DNA of 64,000 nt from Arbacia lixula (taxonomy: Eukaryota > Echinodermata > Echinoidea > Arbacioida > Arbaciidae): positions 15,030,758 to 15,094,757 of the forward strand of contig OZ022593.1 of the NCBI GenBank assembly GCA_963669155.1, read 5' to 3'. Position numbers and translations under genes: made by a program. Each line of letters begins with the position of its first letter. Positions within the stretch are counted from its first letter, which is position 1. The notes below the pieces were generated by a model. The model had not been told where the DNA came from. It was given only the letters and a program-made list of their open reading frames with translations, and searched no databases. Below are positions 20,594-31,862 of the stretch, one piece after another.

Positions 20594-21110
20594 CTTCAGA
20601 CTGCTCTCTAGTCTACCATCTGCAGGCATCACATGCAAGATGAACTAAGGTAAATGTGGTCAGCTGTTCTTACTCGCAAGGATGTACCTCACCTGTGAAA
20701 GAAAAAACAGATATTTCTTTCTTTGTCTCCAGGAGTAGAAGAAAACTGCAACCAAGTTCATCTTCCATACTTGATGTCAATGTCAGACTGCTCTCTAGTC
20801 TACCATCAGCTGCCTACTATGTCTACACGTACCTGTGAAAGAAAAACAGATATTTCTTTCTTTGTCTTCAGAAACAGGAGAAGAAAACTGCTACCAAGTT
20901 CATCTTCAACTTCAGACTGCTCTCTAGTCTAATATCAGCTGCCTACTATGCCTACATGTACCTGTGAAAGAAAACCAGACATTTCTTTCTTTGTCTTCAG
21001 AAACAAGAGAAGGAAGCTGCAGCTACCAAGGACATTTACTGTTCCAGGTTCAACCAGTGCTTTCTTTCCATCAACAAAACAACTGAGCTCCAGTCAGAAT
21101 ATATCTATGA
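20594..21110 (+). repeat. Three tandem ~135-bp exon-like units
   Basis: Each unit has a pyrimidine-rich acceptor (ttctttctttgtcttcag) at about 20,722, 20,861 and 20,990, followed by aggagaagaaaactgc and aagttcatcttcaac. The spacing is 139 and 129 bp. The units look like a short Ser/Arg-rich exon duplicated with its acceptor. Equivalent arrays lie at 33.66-34.18 and 40.63-41.15 kb. Confidence 0.6.
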
Positions 21111-21538
21111 ATAATGGTATCCCATGTCTTCTTTAAAAAATAGCAATTTTTCTTCTTCATTCAAGAATTGATTAAGAGGTGGTCTACACTAAACCAAAAT
21201 GAGGTGAGTTCTTTCAAACTGTAAGAGGGCTCACCTCCGTTTTGTATTCGACTAATCTTGTGTTACCAGAAACAGGAGCCACCGTAGGTGTTCATCCACC
21301 ATTGTTCATTGCTAATAATCCCTTTACTTAATTTTACTTGGTATTACCAAGGGTTTGGGAGCCCTTTCATATTTACAAAGGAGCTAAGTATTCTATTTTT
21401 GTTGTTGGCATTAATTCACTGACATAATCATTCATTAGGAGGGATCTTGTTTTATAAGATTATCCTTTTGATTTTGATTTTGAACAGCCATCATATTTTA
21501 GAATTTACCTATCTTTTTTTTCACTGTTCTCTTTCAGA

Positions 21539-21639
21539 AATGAAAAATAAATTTGGAACCGGGTCTTAGGCAGAGGGCCGAGCCATGGTGCAGAGGCACA
21601 TCAGGCAAGCAGAACGAGGCCCTCTGCCCAGCAATTAGT
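21539..21639 (+). pseudogene. SGNH gene exon S1, copy 1 (broken)
   Basis: The acceptor ctctttcag is present, but the ATG frame meets TAG after ten codons (atgaaaaataaatttgg...tcttag). The rest still matches the AEPW..GTS.KQN.ALCP.ISRVLK coding sequence of the intact copies at 34.6 and 42.15 kb. Confidence 0.6.
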
Positions 21640-22257
21640 CGTGTTTTGAAAGTGAGCATGCATCTTGACTTGTAAAATATTTTATGATGAAAAATAATTA
21701 TAGTGACGGAGTGGATGTTGTGTGCCAATAAACAGGAAAAAAACAAGTGTTTTACTTTCAATTCTTTATGTAAATGAACATTGACCTCCCAGTCCATTTA
21801 AGGGATTTCCCATGGTTGTCAATCTTATCTCCATAAAGATATTGAATAAACCAATTTGTAAGAATAGAATTGCTCTACCTTATATTCTACTTTTATTCTG
21901 GAAAGGGGGGGGGGGGGGGGGGTTAATTGCTGAAAAAACCCTTCCAGATACTGAAGTTGAACAAAATATATACACTCATGTAATAACTGAATATAATTTT
22001 ATTTGTTTCTTATTTAATGATGCATTGGAATCTTCTGAACGTCTGCCTTTTCCAGTTTGCCCATTTTTCCTATCTTTTGTATCATTCTATGAATACAAAA
22101 AGGACGAAATTGATTTTGATGCAACTTTGGAATGACTGTTATAAACAATTATTCAATGAACTCAGCGCATTCTATTTCTTTTCTTTTTACAAGGAGGGGG
22201 GGACTGGAGATGAAGAGATTTCTTGCTGAAGTGTCGTTTATACTTTTTACTGTTTAG

Positions 22258-22523
22258 ACCTGCTGCATCTTCGGCGATTCCCAACTGCGGGGGTTTGTGC
22301 AGGAGGCTGTCCCCCTGCCAAACCCCCCACGATGGCAGTTCATCGTCAACTCCACCCCAGGAGGCACCTCTTCGCACATCGAAGCAGAAATGCGAAGCTT
22401 CATCTTCCTTGCCAACATGAGCTCATCATCGTTGAAGCGGGCACAAATGACCTATGCCGTCCAGTCGGGGAAGCTCAGAAGGACTTCTGCCACCTCCTCG
22501 ACACAGCTAAGAAAATCTCTGAG
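22258..22523 (+). pseudogene. SGNH gene exon S2, copy 1 (1-base deletion)
   Basis: After the acceptor ttactgtttag it reads TCCIFGDSQLRGFVQEAVP, RWQFIVNSTPGGTSSHIEAE, then loses one C near 22,409 (ttccttgcc). The rest, ELIIVEAGTNDL and DFCHLLDTAKKIS, is in another frame. Its length is 266 bases against 267 in the intact-length copy. A donor follows (gag, gtgttt). GDSQ is block I with the nucleophile Ser. Confidence 0.7.
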
Positions 22524-22879
22524 GTGTTTTATTTTATTTTATTAATTCTTTGTAAAAACAAACAAACAAACAAGATACAACATATTTTATTCAGTCCGAA
22601 AACATATATACAAACAATATCAAACAAACAAGACAGGTACAGTGGTACCTGTGGTGCCATCAAGTTGGCGAAGAGACTCCAGATTTTTTTTTCTACTAGG
22701 TGAGTAATTTTTGTTTATTGTCCTCCCCCTTTTCCACTCTTAAATGTAACCACCTCAAATGAAGAATAACACTCGGTCAACTCAGTATTCAGAAAAAAAA
22801 TCAACTTGTTTGGAATATTAGGCAAAGCATTTTCTATGGAATATAATTGATTGGACAGATGGGCCACCACAAGAAAGAC

Positions 22880-23286
22880 ACCCAGTGTGTGTTGTAAAAA
22901 CTAAAGAAGCTCCACGGTTTCTTCACCATGTGAACATCCCACCTCTGGGGACCACAAAGGAAGCTCAGGAGATGGAAAAACAGAACAGGAGGAGACGTTA
23001 GTGATGACCTGTCCTGTCTTGCTTCGAGGTGCAGTTTGAGCAGTATTAAGGGCAGACTTTCAAGTGGCTGGTGGAGAATGCCCTGAGATACTGCGCCTAC
23101 ATCGTCTGTCAGCTGGACAAGGAGACCGGGAGCGCTTCCAGTCTCTTGGTCAACAAGTCCGGACTGAAGAAACACCTGAGGAGATTCTACCAAGGAAGAG
23201 ACGTTGTGGAGATGAAGCGTAAAAAGCAGCAACAGAGGAAACGGCAGACAGGTGGTGTCACTTTCATTCCACCAAGGAGAACTAAG
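22880..23286 (+). pseudogene. F block copy 2, TAA at 23047-23049
   Basis: It has the same premature TAA as copies 1, 3, 5 and 6. Downstream it reads YIVCQLDKETGSASSLLVNK and YQGRDVVEMKRKKQQQRKRQ and ends in a donor at 23,287. The variant KKQQQRKRQ groups it with copies 5 and 6. Confidence 0.7.
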
Positions 23287-23351
23287 GTATATTTCTTCCC
23301 ATGTTAACAAACTTCTAATAAGAACAAATCTTCGTATCAACCCTCATCACA

Positions 23352-23950
23352 GGAGATCCAAAGCTGAAGAGCGGACAACACTAGGAGATGGGGATTTCAG
23401 TGCCTAGACCTAACCTAACAACAACGGAGCCCTTACAATAAACAGAAGGGAGGGAGTGACTATCCAATCAAAACGAAGTCATCAACAACATATTTGTCAG
23501 ATTGTACAAATATTGACCAACTTGTGTATTTTACTTTTTTCATAATCTTTATTTTCTTCTACAGCAGCAACTCAAAGACATGGATCAGCAACTTTAACTT
23601 CTCCAAGAGATACAAGAGATACAAGGTATTTCATTCAGTACAAAAACATACATACATACATCACTATTGGTCTTAAATGGTCATTCTCATCTGATTTGTG
23701 AAAATCTTAGAAAATCTCTGACATACTTTATTTTATTTTATTTCTTCTTTGTAGATTTTAGATAATCACAACGAGCATGGATCTTTGGGGGAGACAGCCC
23801 CACTTGCTCAGCCAAAAGTGCTGTTACAATGAATATACATCTACAGCTGGTAAAAGTCAACCCACGGACCATTATCAAATGACAATTCCCCTTTTCCAGA
23901 ATTTGAAATATCCAAAATGCCACGAGAAGGCTTTGACAAAATTATTTTGT
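23352..23950 (+). pseudogene. Linker and intermediate exon remnants after F block 2
   Basis: The three acceptor-led pieces are in the same order as at 6.46-7.05 kb, with no 57-bp repeats. The linker piece reads into ctccaagagatacaagag. The third piece has acatctacagctggtaaaagtc. Confidence 0.4.
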
Positions 23951-24066
23951 TAATTCTTTTATTACCAGGGAGCTTATTGGCCTAATATGCCTTTTACATC
24001 AAACCAACTGGGAGCTACTGGCATTGGTCTTAACTTTACACAACCATTTTCCCTCTTCCTTTGAAG

Positions 24067-24340
24067 GAAGAGTTTGCAGGTCAAAGCAACATCTTGGGCT
24101 ACAACAGAATGGAGGCTTTAGCAGAGAACCTCCTAAAGTTCAGAGAGGATGGCAGCATTACCAGCAGGAGGCTAGCCAAGAGATAGTCAAACTGTGGAGT
24201 AAGTTGGACACCTATAACAGGACCATCAAATGCCTGCCTCATCACCGGGAAAAGCTCACAAAAGGAAGGTTCAAATCAACCGAATCATCAGTCATACAAG
24301 GCGTACAAAGCGTTATGTATCCACATCTTGTTGCAAGATA
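24067..24340 (+). pseudogene. W block copy 7
   Basis: It has KLWSKLDTYNRTIKC and ends VQSVMYPHLVAR-stop. The acceptor ttcctttgaag is retained. Confidence 0.5.
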
Positions 24341-24524
24341 ATCTGGAGTTTTCATTTTTTGTTTGGCAGTACTTAAATAATCCATGGGTTATTTTAAATC
24401 TTAATATTTCATTTATTCTACAATTTCTTCAAGAAGTACTCTTTTTTTTCAGATTTACTTAATTATGTTTCTTCATTCGTTCATCTTTCCACAATTATTT
24501 CCTTCTTCTGATGTTTCCTACGCA

Positions 24525-24758
24525 GCAACGTCCTGCCTCTTGGCCAGATGCAAACAGAATCATGAAATGCATCATCAAGAAGCTCGGCACCACATTCCTG
24601 ACCACAAGAGACAGAAGAGAAGAATCATCTTGAGATGTCTAGCCCTCATTCTACATGCTTCAGAGAACATCCAAAGCAAGATCATCGCATGTACACATGT
24701 TACAGCAAATACGCATCTACAGCTGGTAGAGATCAACCCACGGATCTTTATTTGGTAA
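24525..24758 (+). pseudogene. Q block copy 6 and terminal exon (24,807-24,860)
   Basis: One frame near the start reads TSWPDANRIMKCIIKKLGTT, and the other ends THLQLVEINPRIFIW. An acceptor (gctctcattacag) then precedes caatgccaaagaaaagtttg, the terminal exon piece. Confidence 0.5.
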
Positions 24759-24964
24759 TTTCCCCTTTTTCCACAAGTTATAATATCCATGTGCTCTCAT
24801 TACAGCAATGCCAAAGAAAAGTTTGATGATAGCTTGCAGCGAACAACAAAAAATAATCTTATAAAAAACAAAACAATTTTGATCATAGCCTCTATCTTTC
24901 ACATTCATGTGTTTCAGGTTACTTCATGATTTTCTTCTTTTATTTCTCGTCTTCTCATGTAGGC

Positions 24965-25344
24965 ATCACAGGAGATCCAAAGCTGAAGAACGGACAATAC
25001 TAGAAGATGGGGGTTTCAGTTTAAATAGCCACATCAACAACAAATAATGAATGTGAATTGGCCAAAGTAGACGATGTCAATAATCTGGAAAACCCGGGAG
25101 TCATGTGACAGACCACCACGCACGCAGTCTGCTCACGATTATGTTCATTCAGTGAAACGCGCTGTTAGAAATAATTTTGAAATTACATGACCGTGTATTT
25201 TCTTGGTTCCTGACCATAATAAGGGATGATATACAAATATCAAGACATATTCTTGTGATATAGAAGTTGTGCTATGGGATGAGCATAAAACTATAATGAG
25301 GCAAGTATTATCGAGTATGATTTTTGGTCATCGTAGACATCCAC
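24965..25344. other. Junction segment before the 0.9-kb duplication
   Basis: A fragment of the gagatccaaagctgaagaacgg exon (24,969) is followed by about 330 bp found only once in the window, without coding or repeat signals. Confidence 0.4.
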
Positions 25345-26330
25345 GTTGTATTGTTTCGAAGGCTTTTAGCGAGCATTACTTAGACCATTATAATATGACA
25401 ATATGATCTATTTAAAAGGTAAAATCAAATCTCTATTCATTCATCTTTAAATTTATACCAATTATGTTGGTGACAGATTAACGAGAGTTCTCAAAATCGC
25501 CGGGGAGTGAACCCCTTACACTACTTATTATATAGGCAGGACTCAGACAGCCATGAATACGTGCTGAATAAAAATGTGTGAATTACTGTTCGAGAGTTCT
25601 CAAAACCGCCGGGGAATGAACCCCTTAAACTGCTTATTATATAGGCAGGACTCAGACAGCCGTGAATACGTGCTGAATAAAAATGTGTCAATTACTGTGC
25701 GCTGCGCTCAGACTGTTTGTAAATGTCTACTTGTATCATCTCAGCTGAAATTTTTGCCCAGCGTTTGAAGAAACTGCCCTAACTCCTTCCTCCTTCTTCT
25801 TCTTGTTTTTTTTTTCTTTATGTAATCCAATGTTCCACCATACTCGCTCAGCGTTCCATCTCACTGTCACGGACATTCCGTCCGCCTCTCAAATATTTTT
25901 TGCACGCACTTCGTGGAAACTAGTTGTGCCCATTTTTTTATTCTTCTATAATCTACTGCAGGAGGTGGTGGCGCTCTCTGTCCTTCCTCGGCTAGATCGC
26001 CTAGGTCATGTCGTCCCAGTCTTCAACAGGGAATACCACAGGGCGGCAAGGGAAGCAGGTGTCTCCTGGGTGGACTTGACAGCGAGGTTCCCAGTGCAGG
26101 AGCTGAGGTGTTGGGCCGGTGACGGCCTGCAGCTCAGTGATTGCACTGGGTTACCTCACTTTGCAGCTGGGATTGCCGAAGTATGCAGCAGTAGGTAGAA
26201 ATCAATAATAAAAAAAACGTAACTTTAGATATATTGCCACGATTTCCTTTTTTTTATGTGTATCTGTATATACTTGCAGACATGGACACTGCCAGAATGG
26301 AGAGAGAGGGTCACAGGAGAAGAGAGAGTG
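25345..26330. repeat. Right copy of the ~0.9-kb segmental duplication (matches 1-850)
   Basis: It includes exon S3 and the start of S4. Inside it, about 110 bp starting cgagagttctcaaaa is present twice in tandem (about 25,489-25,593 and 25,594-25,700), against once in the left copy. Confidence 0.8.
25962..26194 (+). CDS. SGNH-hydrolase-like gene, exon S3, copy 2
   Basis: After the acceptor atctactgcag it reads EVVALSVLPRLDRLGHVVP and EYHRAAREAGVSWVDLTARF, then CWAGDGLQLSDCTGLPHFAA, with the same D-G-L-Q in place of D-G-x-H. Phase 0 at its start matches the phase-0 end of S2 (tctaag or tctgag before gtgttt), so S1-S2-S3 would join without a shift. Here it lies 3.4 kb downstream of exon S2 copy 1, with F, W and Q blocks between them. 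Confidence 0.6.
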
Positions 26331-26334
26331 TGTG

Positions 26335-26665
26335 TTGTAAAAACTTAAGAAGCTCCAGTTTCTTCACCATGTGAACATCCCACCTCTGGGGACCACAAAG
26401 TAAGCTCAGGAGATGGGAGAACAGAACAGGAGGAGACGTTAGTGATGACCTGTCTGTGCTGTCGTGCTTTGAGGCAGTTTGGGCAGTATTAAGGGCAGAC
26501 TTTCAAGTGGCTGTTGTAGAATGCCCTGAGATACTGCGCCTACATTGTCTGTCAGCTGAACAAGGAGACCATGAGCTCTTCTAGTCTCTCGCTCAACAAG
26601 TCCGGACTGAAGAGGTATCTGAGGAGCTTCTACCAAGGAAGAGACGCTGTGGAGATGAAGCGAAA
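26335..26665 (+). pseudogene. F block copy 3, TAA at 26490-26492, truncated
   Basis: The block is joined directly to exon S4 sequence at about 26,325. It carries the shared TAA and loses two bases in the FEVQFGQY region. It ends at MKRKN, where unrelated sequence starts. Confidence 0.65.
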
Positions 26666-26669
26666 AAAT

Positions 26670-27781
26670 AATGTAGTTCGTGGTGTGTATTTTCACTTTC
26701 TCGTGCCTTCTTCTATCTGTTGCGCTTGACTTTTCTTGTAAATTAACGTGGTTGGTCCTTGGAACTAGGTTTGGACCTGTCGCCGGCACGTTCGTTGGCG
26801 GCACGGTGCCTGCTGGAAGGAGAAACTTGAAAGCTGTTACGGGTATAGCAGATGGTTGGGAGGCAGCAGGTTGCATGGCCCCGGGTTGCAGGGTGAATGT
26901 GAGACCGTTGTTCTAGGTCACCTTCATTACACATTAAGTGACATGATTCCTGCCTATTTGTGGGACTGTACTCTAAATTACTGTGGTAGATGCATGCAAG
27001 GCCTGGAAATCATTACCAAAAGGAATGTTTAGAATGAGCATGAAGAGTGCAGATAAAAGTGCCCATTGTTTTAGCGCCCACCACTTGTTGACCTTTTTGT
27101 ATGCCTTGGCCTGATAGATGACAGAAATTTATCTGTTTCCTGTCAATCTCGGTCAGCTTGAAGTGAGAATGTTCACTGTATGGTTAAGGCTGCACATGTT
27201 GTGACAACTTTATCATTTCATCATTTTGCCTAGTAATTGGCAAATGTGTACATTTTAAGAAGTATTGCTTGGGTCAATCAGGTATTCTAGCAGCGATACC
27301 TCACAAGCTGAATGGATGTAAAGAAGATTGAAATCAATTGTTTTCCTGTACTATTCTTTTTTTTTTCTTTTCTTTTTAACTTATGAAGGGTTACTTGAAC
27401 ATATTTATTTATAAAAAGGACATGTTAGCATGTAATGGCAAAGACAAATTACATACAGTTTGACATGATTAAAGAAAATGAGGTGAATTTCAACTAAGTA
27501 CTGATTGGTACGATGATGAATGAATTCATTGTGAGAGCACATTTTAGGAGTACAAATTTGCTCTGACTGGGCCAAGTTGACTCCAATGTGGATGTTTTAT
27601 AGTTACAGAAACTTGTAATTTTTGTTTGTTTTCTTTTTAAATTCTTCTTCTCACAGCTTTCTGCAGTTTCTTGTGTGCTTTTGTTGTTGTTGGGTCTGTA
27701 TTTTTTGCAGACAGAGTGAGAGTGTGTGTGAGTTCTTTTGTTCTTCCTAAATACAGATTCTACTAGACCAGGGGATCGGCC
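26670..27781. other. Single-copy upstream region of the open FGQY exon
   Basis: No duplicate of this 1.1 kb exists elsewhere in the window. An 80-codon open frame at 26,680-26,916 has no splice or motif support. The end (27,700-27,781) is Ser/GT-repeat-like and leads to GGCCATGG at 27,779, so promoter and 5' leader are the likely content. Confidence 0.4.
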
Positions 27782-28246
27782 ATGGATGCTCCGAAGTTTC
27801 GTCACCGCGGGAACGTGCTCTGTCTGGGGACCACTAAGGAAGGACGGAGGATCGAGGAGCAGAACCGGAGCAGACCCAGGAATGTGACCTGCACTACGCC
27901 CCAGGAAGTCAGGAGCAAAGCTGTCGAGGAGGTCCGACGTCTTCGAGGAAACGTTAGTGACCAGCTGGCTGTCCTCTCTCGCTTCGAGGTGCAGTTTGGG
28001 CAGTATCGAGGGCAGACTTTCAAGTGGCTGGTGGAGAATGCCCTGGGATACTGCGCCTATATCGTCTGCCAGCTGGACAAGGAGACCAAGAGCTCTTCCA
28101 GTCTCTCGGTCAACAAGTCCGGCCTGAAGAGGTATCTGAGGAGCTTCTTTAAAGGACGTGAAGCTGTAGAGATGAAGCGTAAGGAGCTTCAAGAGAGGAC
28201 ACGGCGGACAGCAGGCGTCACCTTCACTCCACCAAGGAGAACCAAG
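27782..28246 (+). CDS. FGQY-type gene, exon 1: the only open F block (155 codons)
   Basis: The ATG lies in a strong context (ggccATGG). The product starts MDAPKFRHRGNVLCLGTTKE and then has EVRSKAVEEVRRLRGNVSDQ (a probable helix), FEVQFGQYRGQTFKWLVENA (residues about 72-91), LGYCAYIVCQLDKET, SVNKSGLKRYLRSFFKGREA and a basic PPRRTK end. The exon is exactly 465 bases, phase 0, before a good donor (accaag, gtatat). FGxYxGxTFxxLxExxxGY resembles the exonuclease X C-terminal type domain and the N-terminus of DUF6729-type proteins (from memory). The role is unknown; nucleic-acid binding is a guess. All other F blocks carry TAA where this copy has CGA (28007-28009). Confidence 0.7.
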
Positions 28247-28310
28247 GTATATTTCTTCCCATGTTAACAAACTACTAATCAGAACAAATGTTTGTATCAA
28301 CCCTCATCAC

Positions 28311-28905
28311 AGGAGATCCAAAGCTGAAGAACGGACAACACTAGAAGATGGGGATTTCGGTGCCCAGACCTAGCCTAACAACAACCGAACCCTTACAATA
28401 AACAAAAGGGAGTGACTCTCCAATCAAAATGTAGTCATCAACAAAATATTTGTCAGATTGTAAAAATATTGACCGACTTGTGTATTTTACTTTTTTCATA
28501 ATCTTTATTTTCTTCTACAGCACCAACTCAAAGACTGGGATCAGCAACTTTAACTTCTCCAAATGATACAAGATATTTCATTCAGTCCGAAAACATACAT
28601 ACATACATGCATCAATACTGGTCTCAAATGGTCATTCTCATCTGATTTGTGAAAATCTAAGAAAATCTCTGACGTATTTTATTTCATTTTATTTCTTCTT
28701 TGTAGATTTTAGATAATCACAACAAGCATGGATCTTTGGGGGAGACAGCCCCACTTGTTCAGCCAAAAGTGCTGTTACATTGAATATGCATCTACAGCTG
28801 GTAGAAATCAACCCACGGACCCTATCAAATGACAATTCCCCTTTTCCAGAATTTGAAATATCCCAAATGCCACGAGAAGGCTTTGACAAAATTATTTTGT
28901 ACATT
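28311..28905 (+). pseudogene. Linker and intermediate exon pieces after the open F exon
   Basis: Three acceptor-led pieces occur at 28,313, 28,521 and 28,706. Joined directly in phase 0, the first piece would end the protein at once (EIQS-stop). So either the gene is short or this piece is skipped. The linker piece is followed by ctccaaatgatacaag, without 57-bp repeats. Confidence 0.4.
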
Positions 28906-29027
28906 TATTTTTTTTCATTCCTTTATTACCATAGAGTTTATTGGCCTAAAATGCCTTTTACATCAAACCAACTGGGAGCTACTGGCATTGGTCTTAACTT
29001 TACACAACCATTTTCCCTCTTCCTTTG

Positions 29028-29299
29028 AAGAGTTTGCAGGTCAAAGCAACATCTTGGGCTTCAACAGAATGGAGGCTTTGGCAGAGAACCTCCTAAAGTT
29101 CAGAGAGGATGGCAGCGTTACCAGCAGGAGGCTAGCCAAGAGATAGTCAAACTGTGGAGTAAGTTGGACACCTATAACAGGACCATCAAAGGCCTGCCTC
29201 ATCACCGGGAAAAGATGACAAAAGGAAGGTTCAAATCAACCGAATCATCAGTCATACAAGGCGTACAAAGCGTTATGTATCCACATCTAGTTGCAAGAA
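29028..29299 (+). pseudogene. W block copy 8
   Basis: Downstream partner of the open F exon. It has FNRMEALAENLLKFREDGS and then, in the second frame, KLWSKLDTYNRTIKGLPHH. The frame change is still present, so even the best copy of the gene is not fully open as read here. Confidence 0.5.
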
Positions 29300-30052
29300 A
29301 ATCAGGAGTTTTCATTTTTTGTTTGGCAGTACTTAAATAATCCATGGGTTATTTTAAATGTGAATATTTCATTTAATTTACAATTTCTTCAAGAAGTTAA
29401 TTTTCAGATTTATTTTATTTATGTTTCTTCATTCGTTCATCTTTCCACAATTATTTCCTTCTTCTGAAGATGTTTCCTAAGTAGCAATGTCCTACCTCTT
29501 GGCCAGATGCAAACAGAATCATGAAATGCATCATCAAGAAGCTCGGCGCCACATTCCTGACCATAAGAGACAGCAGGGAAGAATCATCTTGAGATGTCTA
29601 GCTCTCATTCTACATCTCTCAGAGAACATCCGAAGCAAGATCATTGCATGTGCTCATGTAACAGCAAATAGTTGCAAGAAAATCAGGAGTTTTCATTTTT
29701 TGTTTGGCAGTACTTAAATAATCCATGGGTTATTTTAAATGTGAATATTTCATTTAATTTACAATTTCTTCAAGAAGTTAATTTTCAGATTTATTTTATT
29801 TATGTTTCTTCATTCGTTCATCTTTCCACAATTATTTCCTTCTTCTGAAGATGTTTCCTAAGTAGCAATGTCCTACCTCTTGGCCAGATGCAAACAGAAT
29901 CATGAAATGCATCATCAAGAAGCTCGGCGCCACATTCCTGACCATAAGAGACAGCAGGGAAGAATCATCTTGAGATGTCTAGCTCTCATTCTACATCTCT
30001 CAGAGAACATCCGAAGCAAGATCATTGCATGTGCTCATGTAACAGCAAATAC
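29291..30052. repeat. 381-bp tandem duplication carrying part of the Q block
   Basis: Sequence from ttgcaagaaaatcagg (29,291) to acagcaaatag (29,671) is repeated from 29,672 with almost no change. The first unit breaks Q block copy 7 (29,487-29,670) before LQLVEIN. The second unit continues into the complete copy 8. The near identity indicates a recent event. Confidence 0.85.
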
Positions 30053-30098
30053 GCATCTACAGCTGGTAGAGATCAACCCACGGACGTTGATTTGGTAA
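29868..30098 (+). pseudogene. Q block copy 8 (complete), copy 7 at 29,487-29,670
   Basis: It is the same as copy 1, ending THLQLVEINPRTLIW, and leads into repeat R and LINE fragment 3. Confidence 0.5.
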
Positions 30099-30160
30099 CT
30101 TTCCCTTTTCTCCAGAAGTTGTAATATCCAGAAGTTCAATACATGCTAAAAAAATTTCCA

Positions 30161-30440
30161 ACTGAAAGCTCCTAAATAAGGAATTGGCATATCATGTTTG
30201 TGCTTGATCACCCTTCTACCACTTGTATTAACAGTGTTAGTGTTAAAACGTTGTAGTCAGACACCATAACCACCCCAAAACGATGTACTGCGCATTAGGC
30301 TTAGACTTCTAAACATATAGCCCTGCACTACTTCAAGTGTTTTGACCAATCGGTACAAGACAAGTTTGACCAATCAGGATGAAGGAAGCTACAGACACAA
30401 TGAAAAACAGTGCATACCTCATACCCTCATACTATTTGTG
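30161..30440. repeat. Repeat R, left of LINE fragment 3
   Basis: It pairs with 31,477-31,753 on the other side of the LINE. Differences from the R copy at 17.1 kb are few (cactacttcaagtg). Confidence 0.8.
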
Positions 30441-31476
30441 ATGATTCATTATAATTATTGATGTTTTCTTCTTGAAATACATGTTGATGATTTTTAATTT
30501 GATGGTGATTGCAAATTCGACAAGTCTATCTCCCCTATCATTACGCTGTCTATGACCAAAATATCAAATCACTGGCTCTTCACCATCTTCCCTCGTTGCG
30601 ATCTTGGCATTTAGATCTCCCATCACAATGGCATAATGTGTTTTATTGTTCTGAATGAGTTCTGTGATTTCGTCATACAGCTTTTCCAACTCCCCGTCAT
30701 CGTAGCTGCTGGTGGGTGCATATACTTGGATGATTTTTAGACGATATCTTTTATTTATCCTGATGGTAAGATGGGCTAGTCTTTCATTAATTCCCTTGAA
30801 TTCTGTTACATTTCCTGCAATACTTTTATGGACAAGGAATCCTACTCCTTCCTCACTTTTATCTGTCTTCCCTATATGGAATAATTGATGACCGCTTTTT
30901 AGTTGTTCAAGTTGTTCTCCTTTGCTCCGAACCTCACTGAGTCCAATGATGTCCCAATTCACTTCTTCCAATTCTTGTTCCAACTCTATTAGTCTATTTT
31001 CCCCTAGTAGTGTTCTGACATTGTACGTTCCTATGTTCAAATTCCATTGGTGGCCTGTTCGTACCCAGAGATTCTTCGCACCCCCTGCTCCTTTCCGGAC
31101 TGGTCCGCCACCTTGGTCCAAGGATACAGAGCTGCTGGGGACTGGGGGCCATTGTATTAGAGACTTATTCATGCTGGTTTGAGGGCCTACTCTTCCACGC
31201 TGGCCCAAGACGGGTTGGAAGAGATGCGAGTTGTTGGATGGCCGCTGTTGGCTCTTAACTGAGCCAGCGCCCTTAAGATTAGATCTTGTTTTTAGTTCTA
31301 TCAGGGTGTCCAACCACCCTCCTCACTAGTCCAGTTGAGGTGACTAGAGGGGGTACCGGTTTAGTCGCCGATGGTCCGACCCTGAAACAGGTTGTACTGG
31401 CTTACAGGGTACCAGTAGCAGGTATCAGTAGCAGGTTCTCAACCTAACCTGACCTGACCTAACCTGACCTGACCTG
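30441..31476 (-). mobile_element. LINE fragment 3: 5' end and endonuclease, longest open copy
   Basis: The minus strand 31313-30564 is open for 249 codons: leader-like residues, NIGTYNVRTLLGENRLIELE, NWDIIGLSEVR, VGFLVHKSIAGNVTEFKGIN, IIQVYAPTSSYDDGELEKL, VMGDLNAK, and a TGA right after EEPVI. Fragment 1 has the same TGA. CCTGA repeats mark the 5' end at 31,440-31,476. There is no reverse transcriptase. Confidence 0.85.
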
Positions 31477-31753
31477 ACTAAAAGCTCCTAAATAAGGAAT
31501 TGGCATATCATGTTTATGCTTGATCACACTCCTACCACTTGTATTACCAGTGTTAGTATTAAAACGTTGAAGTCATGCACCATAACCACCCCCGAAACGA
31601 TGTAGTACGTATTAGGCCTAGACTTCTAAACATATAGCCCTGCACTACAAGTGTTTTGACCAATCAGCACAAGACAAGTTCGACCAATCAGGCTGAAGGA
31701 AACTACAGACACAATGAAAAACAGCGCATACCTCATACCCTTATACTATTTGT
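31477..31753. repeat. Repeat R, right of LINE fragment 3
   Basis: It ends at catacccttatactatttgtg, 13 bp before the ATG exon at 31,767, as at 18.7 kb. Paired CCAAT motifs are kept. Confidence 0.8.
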
Positions 31754-31766
31754 GCTTATAATTATC

Positions 31767-31862
31767 ATGGCGGGCAAGCGTGCGAGACCCTTCGCATTCC
31801 CGAGAGGGGCGAGCGAGAAGCAGAATATGACGTGGTCTCAGGGTGTAGACAAAAACAGGAAG
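31767..31862 (+). pseudogene. ATG exon of the hAT-region gene, copy 2
   Basis: The 32 codons and the donor match the copy at 18,701. A silent-type change (cccgagagg for ccaagagg) is the only difference seen in the first part. Confidence 0.4.

Noticed and set aside
27494-28300. 268-codon minus-strand open frame overlapping the open F exon
   Set aside because: The + strand frame has a good ATG context, a donor at the exact end and five paralogs. The antisense frame has no motif.
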